This document shows positions 1 through 8,341 of a DNA stretch of 64,000 bases, piece by piece. Source of the DNA: Blautia sp. AF19-10LB. Its GTDB lineage: Bacteria; Bacillota; Clostridia; Lachnospirales; Lachnospiraceae. The position numbers were made by a program, and so were the translations under genes. Position 1 is the stretch's first letter, and every line of letters begins with the position of its first letter. Below the pieces are notes generated by a model. The model saw only the letters and a program-made list of their open reading frames with translations. It did not search any database and was not told the DNA's origin. The stretch covers positions 137,209 to 201,208 of the forward strand of contig NZ_QTWS01000003.1 in the NCBI RefSeq assembly GCF_003461245.1. The letters run 5' to 3'.

Positions 1-213
1 GAATGCAAGACTGGTAAGGATCAGAGGTGTTGTCTTTACCAGGATATTTCCCATGGAAAATTTATCTGCAAACGTTTCTGAAAGCATGATCTTGAGAGAT
101 TCTACCGGATTTACACCAAGCAGCGGCAAAAATGCAAAACTGATCACCAGTCCAAGGATGATCGCCAGAACGGTCCACAGCAGAAGCTCTGCTACTTTTT
201 TCTGTTGTTTCAT
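1..213 (-). CDS. ABC transporter permease, nucleoside/BMP type (N-terminal part, runs off the window)
   Basis: The 71 residues seen start MKQQKKVAELLLW and contain one long hydrophobic segment (about residues 8-30), followed by the GVNPVESLKIMLSE and NILVKTTPLILTSLAF stretches typical of the first permease of BMP-family importers. Its ATG (211-213) overlaps the TGA of the upstream ATPase gene in an ATGA arrangement, so the two are probably translationally coupled. It would form the membrane channel of the importer encoded at 210-2819. The remainder lies before base 1, so completeness cannot be judged. Confidence 0.85.
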   Translation of the reverse strand, partial: MKQQKKVAELLLWTVLAIILGLVISFAFLPLLGVNPVESLKIMLSETFADKFSMGNILVKTTPLILTSLAF

Positions 214-1739
214 GATTCTGCACCTTCTTTCTCAGGCTGTACACCAGCCATCAGCAATCCGATCTTTTCTGTTGTAAGTTCTCCGTTTTTGAAGATTCCC
301 ATGATCTTTCCTTTATAGAGAACCGCAATCCTGTCGGAAAGTGCAAAGATCTCTGAAAGTTCTGTCGAAACAAGAAGAACTGCTTTTCCCTTGTCTCTTT
401 CCCCAAGGATCGTCTTATGTACATAGTTGATCGCACCAAGGTCAAGTCCACGGGTTGGCTGGTCAAAAATGATCAGCTTGTCACCCATATCAACTTCACG
501 GGCAACGACCATCTTCTGCTGGTTACCACCGGAGAGGCTTCCTACCGTAACAGTGTGGTCCGGTGCTTTGATCGCATATTTTTTGATGCTGTCTTCTGTA
601 TAACGGTGAAGTGCTGACCAGCGGATCAGTCCGTGATTGACCCATTTGTTCAGGTAACTGGATTTGAGGAGCATGTTTTCGGACATGGACATCTCTGCAA
701 CCATTCCATAACGATAACGGTCTGCTGCCGCATATCCCATACCAAGTTTGATCCTGTCTTTGACAGATTCGTTTGTGACATCCTCTCCGTCCAGTTCGAT
801 CCTGCCGGATGTGATCGGGATTCCTCCGTAGATCGCCTCACAGAGTTCCTGCTGTCCATTGTCGGAAACTCCCGCAAATCCAAGAACTTCTCCCTCATGG
901 ATCTCAAAATTGATGTCTTCCAGAAGCGGTGTATGGCCCTTCGGCTTAATGCTTAAGTCTTTGACCGCAAGGCGTACTCTGCGATTGCTCATATCTTCGG
1001 TTCCTGGTTTTTCCAGGGTTTCCAGTTCATGACCGATCATCATATGTGCAAGTTCTGTTTCAGAAGTATCTGTCTTCTTTACAGTACCGCAGATGCTTCC
1101 GTTTCTCATAACAACGATCGTATCAGAAACCGCCATAACCTCACGCATCTTGTGCGTGATAAATACTACAGAATTGCCTTTCTCAACATAGCGGCGGACA
1201 AACTCCATCAGCGTATCGATCTCCTGAGGCGTAAGTACAGCAGTAGGCTCATCCATGATCAGGACTCTGGCATTGAGATAAAGCGCCTTGAGGATCTCAA
1301 CTTTCTGCTGAGTTCCTACGGAAAGATTCTTTACATACTCTCCTGCCGGAACCTGAAATCCGTACTGCTCTGCAAGCGCCTGGATCTCTTTTTCTTTTTT
1401 CTTGATATCCAGCTTTCCCTTACAGTTTCCGAGAATGATATTCTCTGTAACTGTATGTGCCGGAACCAGTGAAAAATGCTGCTGGATCATGGAGATACCA
1501 GCGTCCATTGCTTCTTTTGGTGTTGCGATCTTGCGTTCTTTGCCGTCGATCCAGATCTCTCCGGATGTTGCGTGGTACAGGCCATACAAAATCTTCATGA
1601 TCGTACTCTTACCGGCTCCATTCTCTCCCAGAAGAGCTACAACTTCGCCCTTGTGGATCGTGATGGAAACATCATCATTTGCCAGTACTTTGGCAAAGCG
1701 TTTGGTAATGTGTTTCAGTTCTATAACAGGCTCATTCAT
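210..1739 (-). CDS. BMP-family ABC importer ATP-binding protein (two nucleotide-binding domains)
   Basis: A 509-residue protein with two fused ABC domains, the layout of ribose/nucleoside importer ATPases. The first domain has Walker A GENGAGKS (about residues 38-45), signature LSVGTQQK and Walker B VLIMDEPTAVLTP. The second has signature LSGGNQQK and KLIIFDQPTRGLD, with a degenerate Walker A (GVSDNGQQE), as is usual in this family. I chose the ATG at 1737-1739 because AAAGGGG lies 11 nt upstream; the longer reading frame would begin inside the upstream attenuator hairpin. It would energise uptake of the ligand bound by the 1824-2819 protein. Substrate is inferred as nucleoside or purine from the family. 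Confidence 0.93.
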   Translation of the reverse strand: MNEPVIELKHITKRFAKVLANDDVSITIHKGEVVALLGENGAGKSTIMKILYGLYHATSGEIWIDGKERKIATPKEAMDAGISMIQQHFSLVPAHTVTENIILGNCKGKLDIKKKEKEIQALAEQYGFQVPAGEYVKNLSVGTQQKVEILKALYLNARVLIMDEPTAVLTPQEIDTLMEFVRRYVEKGNSVVFITHKMREVMAVSDTIVVMRNGSICGTVKKTDTSETELAHMMIGHELETLEKPGTEDMSNRRVRLAVKDLSIKPKGHTPLLEDINFEIHEGEVLGFAGVSDNGQQELCEAIYGGIPITSGRIELDGEDVTNESVKDRIKLGMGYAAADRYRYGMVAEMSMSENMLLKSSYLNKWVNHGLIRWSALHRYTEDSIKKYAIKAPDHTVTVGSLSGGNQQKMVVAREVDMGDKLIIFDQPTRGLDLGAINYVHKTILGERDKGKAVLLVSTELSEIFALSDRIAVLYKGKIMGIFKNGELTTEKIGLLMAGVQPEKEGAES

Positions 1740-1767
1740 GATTTCGCCATCCCCTTTCCTTATAAAA

Positions 1768-1793
1768 TTGACAGTGCCAAAAGGCACTGTCAA
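1768..1793 (-). terminator. Attenuator hairpin between binding protein and ATPase genes
   Basis: An 11-bp perfect stem TTGACAGTGCC/GGCACTGTCAA with a 4-nt loop is followed on the minus strand by TTTTAT. It sits 30 nt after the binding-protein stop and before the ATPase ribosome binding site. Such intra-operon hairpins usually lower transporter subunit expression relative to the binding protein. Confidence 0.8.
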
Positions 1794-1823
1794 TCTGGAA
1801 ACTCATATTCTCATCAACGATTG

Positions 1824-2819
1824 TTATTCTGCTTCAGAGAAATACTGTGTGAAATCGATCTTGCCATCTGTGATATCCTGTGTTGCCTGCTCAACTGCAC
1901 TCTTGCATTCATCTGAAACTGCATCTGTATAGATTGCTTCAAATACGCCTTCTGCTACGCCGACTTCCTGAGCACCTTTCAGTTCACCGGAAGCGATTCC
2001 TTCAACGATCCAAGGATAAACATTTGACCAGTTCATATTTACAGAAGCAACTACACAGTCGCTCTCGTCGTTCTTATTAGCTGCAAATGCAACGAATTTG
2101 GCACCTTTTTCTTCTGCAGACTGAACAGCACCGGATGCACCTTCGTTGGAATAGCAGAATACGGTATCAGCACCATTGTCGATCATCTGGTCTGTCATGG
2201 ATTTGGTTACGGAAACGTCTGTCCATGTATTCAGGAAGGATCTGTTTGCCTCTGCACCTTCGATTCCTCTTTCTTCTGCAACTTCTTTGGCTGCGCCTTC
2301 GTATGTATCAAGAAGTTTGACCATTGCTGCATTGGACTCGCCGCCCTCTGTTGCAAATTTACCATTTTCTGTTGTGTATCCTGCGATGATACCTGCAAGA
2401 TAGGAACCTTCATATTCTTTCGGGAATACAGGAACCATGTTGTCAGAATCGCTTGCTGTACCATTGATAACAGTGTATACAGTGTCCGGATACTGAGGTG
2501 CTACTGCTGCACTAGCCTCATCAAACTGGCTTCCTGCTGCCATTACCAGATCATAGCCTTTCTCGCCATATTCTGTAAAGGTGGATTCAAATTCTTCTAC
2601 CGGAACGGATTCAACAACTTCGATGGAGGTGCCAAGCTCCTCGTCACATTCTTTCGCTCCTGCATTGTTGCTTGCATTCCAACTCTGGTCATCAATGCTT
2701 CCCGGAAGGATCAGAACGATCTTCATTCCTGCATAATCTGCATCGTCTGCCAGTACCGGAACTGTCATAGTTGCTGTGAATAATACTCCACAAAGTGCTG
2801 CTGCTAATGCTTTTTTCAT
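1824..2819 (-). CDS. BMP family ABC transporter substrate-binding protein
   Basis: 331 residues. It has an N-terminal signal sequence (MKKALAAALCGVLF, predicted cleavage after VLA) and then a BMP-type periplasmic-binding fold beginning MKIVLILPGSIDDQSWN, with the family features YLAGIIAGY, FCYSNEGASG and an SVNMNWSNVYP stretch near the C-terminus. Unlike the second BMP protein in this window (60704-61885) it has no lipobox Cys after the hydrophobic core, which is odd for a Gram-positive binding protein; it may remain membrane-anchored or be released. RBS AAAAAGGAGG precedes the ATG. It is the first gene of the importer operon that continues with the ATPase and permease. Ligand is probably a nucleoside, by family. 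Confidence 0.92.
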   Translation of the reverse strand: MKKALAAALCGVLFTATMTVPVLADDADYAGMKIVLILPGSIDDQSWNASNNAGAKECDEELGTSIEVVESVPVEEFESTFTEYGEKGYDLVMAAGSQFDEASAAVAPQYPDTVYTVINGTASDSDNMVPVFPKEYEGSYLAGIIAGYTTENGKFATEGGESNAAMVKLLDTYEGAAKEVAEERGIEGAEANRSFLNTWTDVSVTKSMTDQMIDNGADTVFCYSNEGASGAVQSAEEKGAKFVAFAANKNDESDCVVASVNMNWSNVYPWIVEGIASGELKGAQEVGVAEGVFEAIYTDAVSDECKSAVEQATQDITDGKIDFTQYFSEAE

Positions 2820-2917
2820 ATTGAATTTCCTCCTTTTTCCCTCAGTTCTCCGGCTGATGTGTCACTTTTCAGTAACTTTTTTTGTTTTTTATTTAATACA
2901 CGACTTTTGATATAGTT

Positions 2918-2946
2918 ACTATATCACAAAAATTTTGAGAGTTCAA
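2918..2946 (-). promoter_or_regulatory. Promoter of the BMP importer operon
   Basis: Minus-strand TTGAAC (2941-2946), a 17-nt spacer and TATAGT (2918-2923) lie about 100 nt before the BMP start codon. The leader holds a GTTACT-GAAA-AGTGAC hairpin with a GNRA loop. I found no purine riboswitch core in it. Confidence 0.7.
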
Positions 2947-3043
2947 TAATATTTTTGTACAATTAGTCGAATAGTTTTTTGTCTACTTTTTTAGTTTTTC
3001 GACATTTTCAACAGGCCTGTTCAGTCAAAGTTACGCCAAATGC

Positions 3044-3140
3044 AAAAAGGCGCAAACACCATATGATGTTTACGCCTTTGTAAATTCGATTGTTCTTTGA
3101 TTGATGAGGTCATAATAGCACAATATTTTTTTGATTGCAA
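3044..3140 (-). ncRNA. Candidate short RNA: promoter followed by a strong terminator
   Basis: Between dapB and the BMP gene (2820-3187, no gene) the minus strand has TTGCAA (3135-3140), a 17-nt spacer and TATTAT (3112-3117). About 25 nt downstream a 13-bp stem (AAAGGCGTAAACA/TGTTTGCGCCTTT, 3046-3079) runs into TTTTTGC. A transcript of roughly 60 nt would start near 3105 and stop near 3044. The hairpin also serves as the dapB operon terminator. Seen directly: promoter-like boxes and terminator. Inferred: a separate small RNA. The 12-bp palindrome AACAGGCCTGTT follows at 3010-3021. Confidence 0.4.
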
Positions 3141-3187
3141 GAACTTTTTTTAGTTTTTGGCATGTCAAAAAAGCGTCCTGATGTTAT

Positions 3188-3946
3188 TTATCCCTCGATC
3201 ACATCAGCCATATCATATCTTCCTGCCGGTTTGCCTGCGAGGAATTTGGCTGCCTCTACTGCGCCTTTGCCAAAAACAGCTTTGGAATATGCAGTGTGCT
3301 TGAATTCGATCACTTCATCCGGACCTGCGAAGATCACTTCGTGGTCACCTACGATAGTTCCGCCACGGACTGCGGAGATACCGATCTCCTTATCGTCACG
3401 CATCTCGCGCTTCTGGCTTCTGTCATAGACATAGTGATACTGGTTATCCATAGCTTCGTTAAGGCTGTCTGCAAGCGCCAGAGCTGTACCGCTCGGTGCA
3501 TCTACTTTGAGACGGTGATGACGCTCTACGATCTCCATGTCAAATCCTGCTGTTGCAAGAACTTTGGCAGCATCCTGGATCAGTTTGAGCAGGGTGTTGA
3601 TGCCAAGAGACATATTTGCGGATTTGAGGACAGGGATCTTCTTTGCTGTCTCCTCTACTTTGGCAAGCTGTTCTTCGGAAAGTCCTGTTGTGCAGAGTAC
3701 AACCGGAAGGTTACGCTCTACGCAGAAATCCAGCAGTGCATCTGCTGCCTTGGCTGAAGAAAAGTCGATCACTACATCTGCCTCTGTCTGACATGCTTTG
3801 ATTTCTGTGAATACCGGATATGTGGTGTTTCCTTTGTCTGCAATATCGATTCCGGCAACGATCTCTGCATTTGCATCCTTCGCAACCAGATCAGAGATCA
3901 CCTGACCCATATGTCCACAGCATCCGTGCATAATAATTTTTACCAT
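3188..3946 (-). CDS. dapB: 4-hydroxy-tetrahydrodipicolinate reductase DapB
   Basis: 252 residues, normal length. It reduces the dihydrodipicolinate precursor made by DapA, the second committed step of diaminopimelate and lysine synthesis in the cytosol. The N-terminal nucleotide-binding motif is HGCCGHMG (about residues 7-14). The C-terminal substrate-binding and catalytic signature is ERHHRLKVDAPSGTA (about 140-154), with His and Lys in the expected places. GGAGG lies 11 nt before the ATG. It follows dapA by 24 nt in the same direction, so both are one transcript ending at the 3046-3079 hairpin. Confidence 0.96.
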   Translation of the reverse strand: MVKIIMHGCCGHMGQVISDLVAKDANAEIVAGIDIADKGNTTYPVFTEIKACQTEADVVIDFSSAKAADALLDFCVERNLPVVLCTTGLSEEQLAKVEETAKKIPVLKSANMSLGINTLLKLIQDAAKVLATAGFDMEIVERHHRLKVDAPSGTALALADSLNEAMDNQYHYVYDRSQKREMRDDKEIGISAVRGGTIVGDHEVIFAGPDEVIEFKHTAYSKAVFGKGAVEAAKFLAGKPAGRYDMADVIEG

Positions 3947-3970
3947 AATCTTAGTTTCCTCCGGGGTATC

Positions 3971-4864
3971 TTAAGCAAGTTTGATTCCAAAATTTTTCAT
4001 TGCTTTGATCAGTGTTTCCTTGCTTGCTTCTTCCATCTCGCAAAGCGGCATACGAAGCGGTCCTACATTCATTCCCATAAGGTTCAGAGCAGTCTTGACC
4101 GGAATCGGGTTTACTTCGCAGAAAAGTGCATTGATCAGCGGGATCGCATCGATCTGGATCTTGGCAGCTCCCTTGGTGTCTCCCTCAAGGAATTTCATTA
4201 CCATATCATGAGTTTCCTTCGGTGCAACGTTGGAAAGTACGGAGATAACACCCAGTCCGCCCAGTGAAAGGATCGGAAGTACCTGATCGTCGTTTCCGGA
4301 ATACAGTTCCAGGTCTTCGCCAGCCAGAGAAACTGTCTTGGCGATCTGGGAAAGGTCTCCGCTTGCAGCCTTAAGACCTACGATGTTCTTGACATTCTTA
4401 ACAAGAGTGGCAACAGTTGCCGGCTGAAGATTACATCCTGTACGGCTCGGAACGTTGTACATAATGATCGGTGTCTCCGGTACTGCGTTTGCTACTGCAG
4501 TATAGTGAGCGATGAGTCCCTTCTGAGTTGCCTTATTATAATAAGGAGTTACTACCAGCAGAGCGTCTGCTCCGTAGGATGCTGCTTCCTTGGACATCAT
4601 GATCGCAGTTTCTGTGCAATTAGAACCTGTTCCTGCGATAACCGGAACACGTTTGTTTACTTTGTCAATTGCAAATTTGATAGTTTTGAGATGCTCTCCA
4701 TGTGTCATGGTTGCAGACTCACCTGTGGTACCGCAGATGATGATCGCATCTGTGCTGTTGGCAATCTGATACTCGAGCAGTTCTTCCAGTTTGTCGTAGT
4801 TCACCTTTCCGTCTTCATACATAGGGGTAACGATCGCTACACCTGCACCTTTAAAAATTGCCAT
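3971..4864 (-). CDS. dapA: 4-hydroxy-tetrahydrodipicolinate synthase DapA
   Basis: 297 residues, usual length. A TIM-barrel lyase that condenses pyruvate with aspartate semialdehyde, opening the diaminopimelate branch that feeds peptidoglycan and lysine. Visible signatures are GTTGESATMTHGEH (about residues 45-58), the YYNKATQKGLIAHY stretch, YNVPSRTGCN, and the Schiff-base lysine in IVGLKAASGD. RBS AAAGGAGGAG is 6 nt from the ATG. Only 57 bp separate it from the upstream adenosyltransferase gene, leaving no room for a lysine riboswitch, so it is probably co-transcribed with that gene and dapB. Confidence 0.96.
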   Translation of the reverse strand: MAIFKGAGVAIVTPMYEDGKVNYDKLEELLEYQIANSTDAIIICGTTGESATMTHGEHLKTIKFAIDKVNKRVPVIAGTGSNCTETAIMMSKEAASYGADALLVVTPYYNKATQKGLIAHYTAVANAVPETPIIMYNVPSRTGCNLQPATVATLVKNVKNIVGLKAASGDLSQIAKTVSLAGEDLELYSGNDDQVLPILSLGGLGVISVLSNVAPKETHDMVMKFLEGDTKGAAKIQIDAIPLINALFCEVNPIPVKTALNLMGMNVGPLRMPLCEMEEASKETLIKAMKNFGIKLA

Positions 4865-4921
4865 TTGAACTCCTCCTTTATTCTTCTGTAATTTAATATA
4901 TTCTGATAATCTGCCGGATGC

Positions 4922-5434
4922 TCACTGCTGTTCGCAGGAGTGATGGACTTCCTCGGAATTCAGTGTGGTTATCGTATCCACATATGGCTTAAGTTCCTCC
5001 GGAAAATTCCAGCCGGTCATTACTATATGCATGGACTCGTCCTTCTGTTTCAGAATGTCTATAATGGCATCTACCGTGACGATCCCACGATCCAGAAGTC
5101 CCAGAATCTCATCAAGCAAAAGAAAATCGCATTCCTGTGTCACAACAACCTTGCGGGCAAAATTCAATCCGTTGAGGATATTGGATCTCTCCTCCGCTTT
5201 CTCTTCCTCAGTGAGCTGTTCATAACAGCAGTCCCTCTTTTCAAAACGGAAAATCTTGAAATCCAGATTGTCCAGATCCTCCAGAAAATCCAGTGAACGC
5301 TTCTCACATCCCTTTAGGAACTGGATAACGATCACACTCTTGCCCTGCACCGCTTCACGGATGCTCTGTCCGATCGCGAGTGCGGTCTTGCCCTTTCCGT
5401 TTCCACAGTATACTTCTGTTAATTCTCTTTCCAT
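4922..5434 (-). CDS. cobO: Corrinoid adenosyltransferase, CobA/CobO family
   Basis: 170 residues. ATP:corrinoid adenosyltransferase of the P-loop (BtuR/CobA/CobO) family, which adds the 5'-deoxyadenosyl group to reduced corrinoids in B12 synthesis or salvage. The P-loop GNGKGKTA is at residues 12-19, VIQFLKG follows, and the Walker B-like LLLDEILGLLDRG and VMTGWNFPEEL segments are characteristic. AGAGGAAG precedes the ATG. A TTGCTT-17-TAAGAT promoter lies upstream on the minus strand at about 5480-5510. No other cobalamin genes are in the window, so it may serve salvage; the symbol is assigned by family only. Confidence 0.85.
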   Translation of the reverse strand: MERELTEVYCGNGKGKTALAIGQSIREAVQGKSVIVIQFLKGCEKRSLDFLEDLDNLDFKIFRFEKRDCCYEQLTEEEKAEERSNILNGLNFARKVVVTQECDFLLLDEILGLLDRGIVTVDAIIDILKQKDESMHIVMTGWNFPEELKPYVDTITTLNSEEVHHSCEQQ

Positions 5435-5549
5435 AACTACTTCCTCTTAACGTTGGTAAAACTAATCCTTGCATTAATGGTTTTATCTTACCTCAGTTCC
5501 GGCAAAAAAGCAAGCTGTATCTGTCCTCCGGACGTTTCCCAGATATTTC

Positions 5550-6176
5550 CTAATCTACGTACTCCAACTTGCTCACGGATACTTCATACGCTATGCGCTT
5601 CTCGGACTGATTCTCACCGATACGCTTCATATATTCCCTGCTCTGGATCCTGCCCCACAGAAGTACATGTCCGCCTACTGCAAACGCCGAAGCATATCGC
5701 GCATTTCTGCCCCAGCAGATGCATGGTATGTAATCTGATTTTCCGTAAGGCCGGTTCACTGCCAGCAGGATATCTGCAATTTCTCTTCCAAGAGGAGTCT
5801 TGCGGTAAACCGGCGGTTTGCATATAAAGCCATCCATAAAGATCTGGTTGACCGGAACATTTTCATCGTCCTCCTCCACAAACTTCACTTCACGCGCAAA
5901 GACAGAGAGCACCAGTCGATTGTGCTTCTCCTCATGGCGGTTATAGGAACGAAACTGTCCATGGATTTCAATATACTCTCCTATATAATCCTGTGTGACA
6001 TCGATCAGACGCTCTGACACCATGACCGGGATCCTGTCCTCAGAATCACTCAGACGCTTGACGATCAGCTCCATTGTATAAAAGCCCTCGCCAAACACCA
6101 GATGACTGAATGTAAAGCCTGTATCAATTTTTCCCATGATCGATACCTGATTGTTTTCAATGATTTTGTCTGCCAT
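5550..6176 (-). CDS. SSB-like protein with two OB-fold halves
   Basis: 208 residues. The C-terminal half (about 105-208: MDGFICKPPVYRKTPLGRE, DYIPCICWGRNARYA, GGHVLLWGRIQSREY) reads as a single-stranded DNA-binding OB fold. The N-terminal half (NQVSIMGKIDTGFTFSHLVFG) has a second, weaker OB-like pattern with the same strand rhythm. There is no acidic SSB C-terminal tail (it ends SVSKLEYVD), so it is unlikely to be the main replication SSB. Proteins of this kind are widespread in Clostridia without known function. It is divergent from typA across a 196-bp region. RBS AAGGAG is well placed. Confidence 0.75.
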   Translation of the reverse strand: MADKIIENNQVSIMGKIDTGFTFSHLVFGEGFYTMELIVKRLSDSEDRIPVMVSERLIDVTQDYIGEYIEIHGQFRSYNRHEEKHNRLVLSVFAREVKFVEEDDENVPVNQIFMDGFICKPPVYRKTPLGREIADILLAVNRPYGKSDYIPCICWGRNARYASAFAVGGHVLLWGRIQSREYMKRIGENQSEKRIAYEVSVSKLEYVD

Positions 6177-6281
6177 AAATAGTTCTCCTTCCTCTTTGGG
6201 TATTTTGTTTTTTATAGAACTATGAATATGAAGGCTTATGCAGATTTAGAACTACTTTTAAAAAAAATTTTTCTCAACACC

Positions 6282-6309
6282 TTGTAATCTGCGAAAAATG
6301 TGGTAAACT
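6282..6309 (+). promoter_or_regulatory. Promoter of typA
   Basis: TTGTAA (6282-6287), a 16-nt spacer and TAAACT (6304-6309), about 65 nt before the typA start codon. Confidence 0.6.
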
Positions 6310-6372
6310 GGAATGTCGTATCATGGAAAAAACACATTAATATAGAAGAAAAAAGAAAGGATTTCGATTTTT

Positions 6373-8205
6373 ATGAATATCAAACGCGAAGATGTACGCA
6401 ACGTAGCCATTATCGCCCATGTCGATCACGGCAAAACCACCCTGGTAGACCAGCTTCTGAAGCAGAGCGGTGTATTCCGTGAAAACCAGGAAGTTCAGGA
6501 ACGTGTCATGGACTCCAATGACATTGAGCGTGAGCGCGGAATTACTATTTTGTCCAAGAACACTGCTGTCCACTACAAAGGAGTAAAAATCAACATCATC
6601 GATACCCCAGGTCATGCAGACTTCGGCGGCGAAGTAGAGCGTGTACTGAAAATGGTCGATGGCGTTATTCTTCTGGTAGATGCTTTTGAGGGTGCTATGC
6701 CTCAGACTAAATTTGTTCTGAAGAAAGCTCTGGAGCTGAACCTGCACGTTATCGTCTGCATCAACAAGATCGACCGTCCGGAAGCACGTCCTGATGAAGT
6801 TATCGATGAAGTTCTGGAACTTCTTATGGACCTTGAAGCTTCTGACGAGCAGCTTGACTGCCCGTTCCTGTATGCTTCTGCAAAAGCAGGCCATGCAGTT
6901 CTTGACCTCGCAGATACACCGGAGAATATGGCTCCGCTGTTTGAGACAATCCTGAAATATATCCCGGCTCCGGAAGGTGATCCGGAAGCTGACACACAGG
7001 TTCTTATCAGCACCATCGACTACAATGAATATGTAGGACGTATCGGTGTAGGTAAAGTAGAGAACGGTAAGATCGCAGTAAACCAGGAACTTACCCTTCT
7101 GAACCATCACGACCTTGACAAACGCAAGAAAGTCAAGATCAGCAAACTTTATGAATTCGACGGACTGAACAAAGTTGAAGTTAAAGAAGCATCTGTAGGT
7201 TCCATCGTAGCGATCTCCGGTATCGAAGATATCCATATCGGTGATACTCTCTGCGGCGGCGACAACCCGGAGGCAATTCCATTCCAGAAGATCTCCGAGC
7301 CTACGATCTCCATGAACTTCCTCGTAAACGACAGTCCGCTTGCAGGACAGGAAGGTAAATACATCACTTCCCGTCATCTGCGTGACCGTCTGTACCGTGA
7401 GCTCAATACAGATGTCAGCCTTCGTGTAGAAGATACTGAAACTACCGAATGTTTCAAGGTTTCCGGACGTGGTGAACTTCACCTTTCTGTCCTGATCGAG
7501 AACATGCGCCGTGAGGGTTATGAATTCGCAGTAAGTAAACCGGAAGTTCTGTATCACACAGACGAACGCGGCAAGAAACTTGAACCAATGGAAATCGCTT
7601 ACGTTGATGTTCCGGAAGAATTCTCCGGTACCGTTATCCAGAAACTGAGCGAGCGTAAAGGTGAACTCCAGGGAATGAGCACAGCCAGCGATGGTTCTGT
7701 CCGCCTGGAATTCCATATCCCGTCCCGTGGACTGATCGGTTTCCGTGGAGAGTTCCTTACTTCCACCAAGGGTACCGGTATCCTGAATACAACCTTCGAT
7801 GGATATGCTCCATACAAAGGAGATTTCCAGTACCGTAAACAGGGCTCCCTGATCGCATTCGAAGCAGGTGAAGCTGTTGCATATGGTCTGTTCTCCGCAC
7901 AGGACCGTGGGACACTTTTCGTTGGACCTGGCGAAAAAGTATACAGCGGTATGGTCATCGGACAGAATGGTAAAGCTGAAGACATCGAACTGAATGTCTG
8001 CAAGACCAAACATCTGACCAACACACGTTCCTCTTCCGCCGATGAAGCTCTGAAACTGACACCGCCTAAGGTTCTCAGTCTTGAGCAGGCGATCGAGTTT
8101 ATCGACCAGGATGAGCTTCTTGAGGTTACACCATCAAGCCTTCGTATCCGCAAGAGAATTCTTGATCCCAGAGAAAGAAAACGTGCTGCATTCCGTAAGC
8201 AGTAA
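6373..8205 (+). CDS. typA: Translational GTPase TypA/BipA
   Basis: 610 residues, full length. A ribosome-binding elongation factor-like GTPase involved in 50S assembly and stress adaptation. G1 is AHVDHGKTT (about residues 15-23), G3 is DTPGHADF and G4 is NKIDR. EF-G-like domains III and V follow, and the BipA-specific C-terminal domain carries HLTNTRSSSADEALKL. The gene uses common codons, consistent with high expression. RBS AAAGGAT is 10 nt from the ATG. It is monocistronic, with its own promoter and a strong terminator at 8263-8305. A long open frame on the opposite strand is a codon-bias shadow. Confidence 0.97.
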   Translation: MNIKREDVRNVAIIAHVDHGKTTLVDQLLKQSGVFRENQEVQERVMDSNDIERERGITILSKNTAVHYKGVKINIIDTPGHADFGGEVERVLKMVDGVILLVDAFEGAMPQTKFVLKKALELNLHVIVCINKIDRPEARPDEVIDEVLELLMDLEASDEQLDCPFLYASAKAGHAVLDLADTPENMAPLFETILKYIPAPEGDPEADTQVLISTIDYNEYVGRIGVGKVENGKIAVNQELTLLNHHDLDKRKKVKISKLYEFDGLNKVEVKEASVGSIVAISGIEDIHIGDTLCGGDNPEAIPFQKISEPTISMNFLVNDSPLAGQEGKYITSRHLRDRLYRELNTDVSLRVEDTETTECFKVSGRGELHLSVLIENMRREGYEFAVSKPEVLYHTDERGKKLEPMEIAYVDVPEEFSGTVIQKLSERKGELQGMSTASDGSVRLEFHIPSRGLIGFRGEFLTSTKGTGILNTTFDGYAPYKGDFQYRKQGSLIAFEAGEAVAYGLFSAQDRGTLFVGPGEKVYSGMVIGQNGKAEDIELNVCKTKHLTNTRSSSADEALKLTPPKVLSLEQAIEFIDQDELLEVTPSSLRIRKRILDPRERKRAAFRKQ

Positions 8206-8262
8206 GAGTAAATCACAGGACACGCCGCTGGCGTTCCCTGATATACAGAGCAATAAAAGAAT

Positions 8263-8305
8263 CGCCCTGAGTCGTAACATTTTAACGGCTCAGGGCGGTT
8301 TTATT
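8263..8305 (+). terminator. typA terminator
   Basis: A 13-bp stem CGCCCTGAGTCGT/ACGGCTCAGGGCG with one G-T pair, followed by GTTTTATTT. Confidence 0.9.
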
Positions 8306-8341
8306 TGTAAAAATTCAATTATCGGCAGTCACACCTGAAAT

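Noticed and set aside
2820..2925. Purine riboswitch in front of the BMP importer
   Set aside because: The leader lacks the three-way junction core and conserved loop sequences; only a small GNRA-capped hairpin is present.
4865..4921. Lysine riboswitch upstream of dapA
   Set aside because: Only 57 bp separate dapA from the preceding gene; a lysine aptamer needs about three times that.
6337..8013. 558-residue open frame antisense to typA
   Set aside because: Exactly opposite a highly conserved GTPase, no Shine-Dalgarno, Phe/Cys/Ile-rich sequence without domains; a codon-bias shadow.
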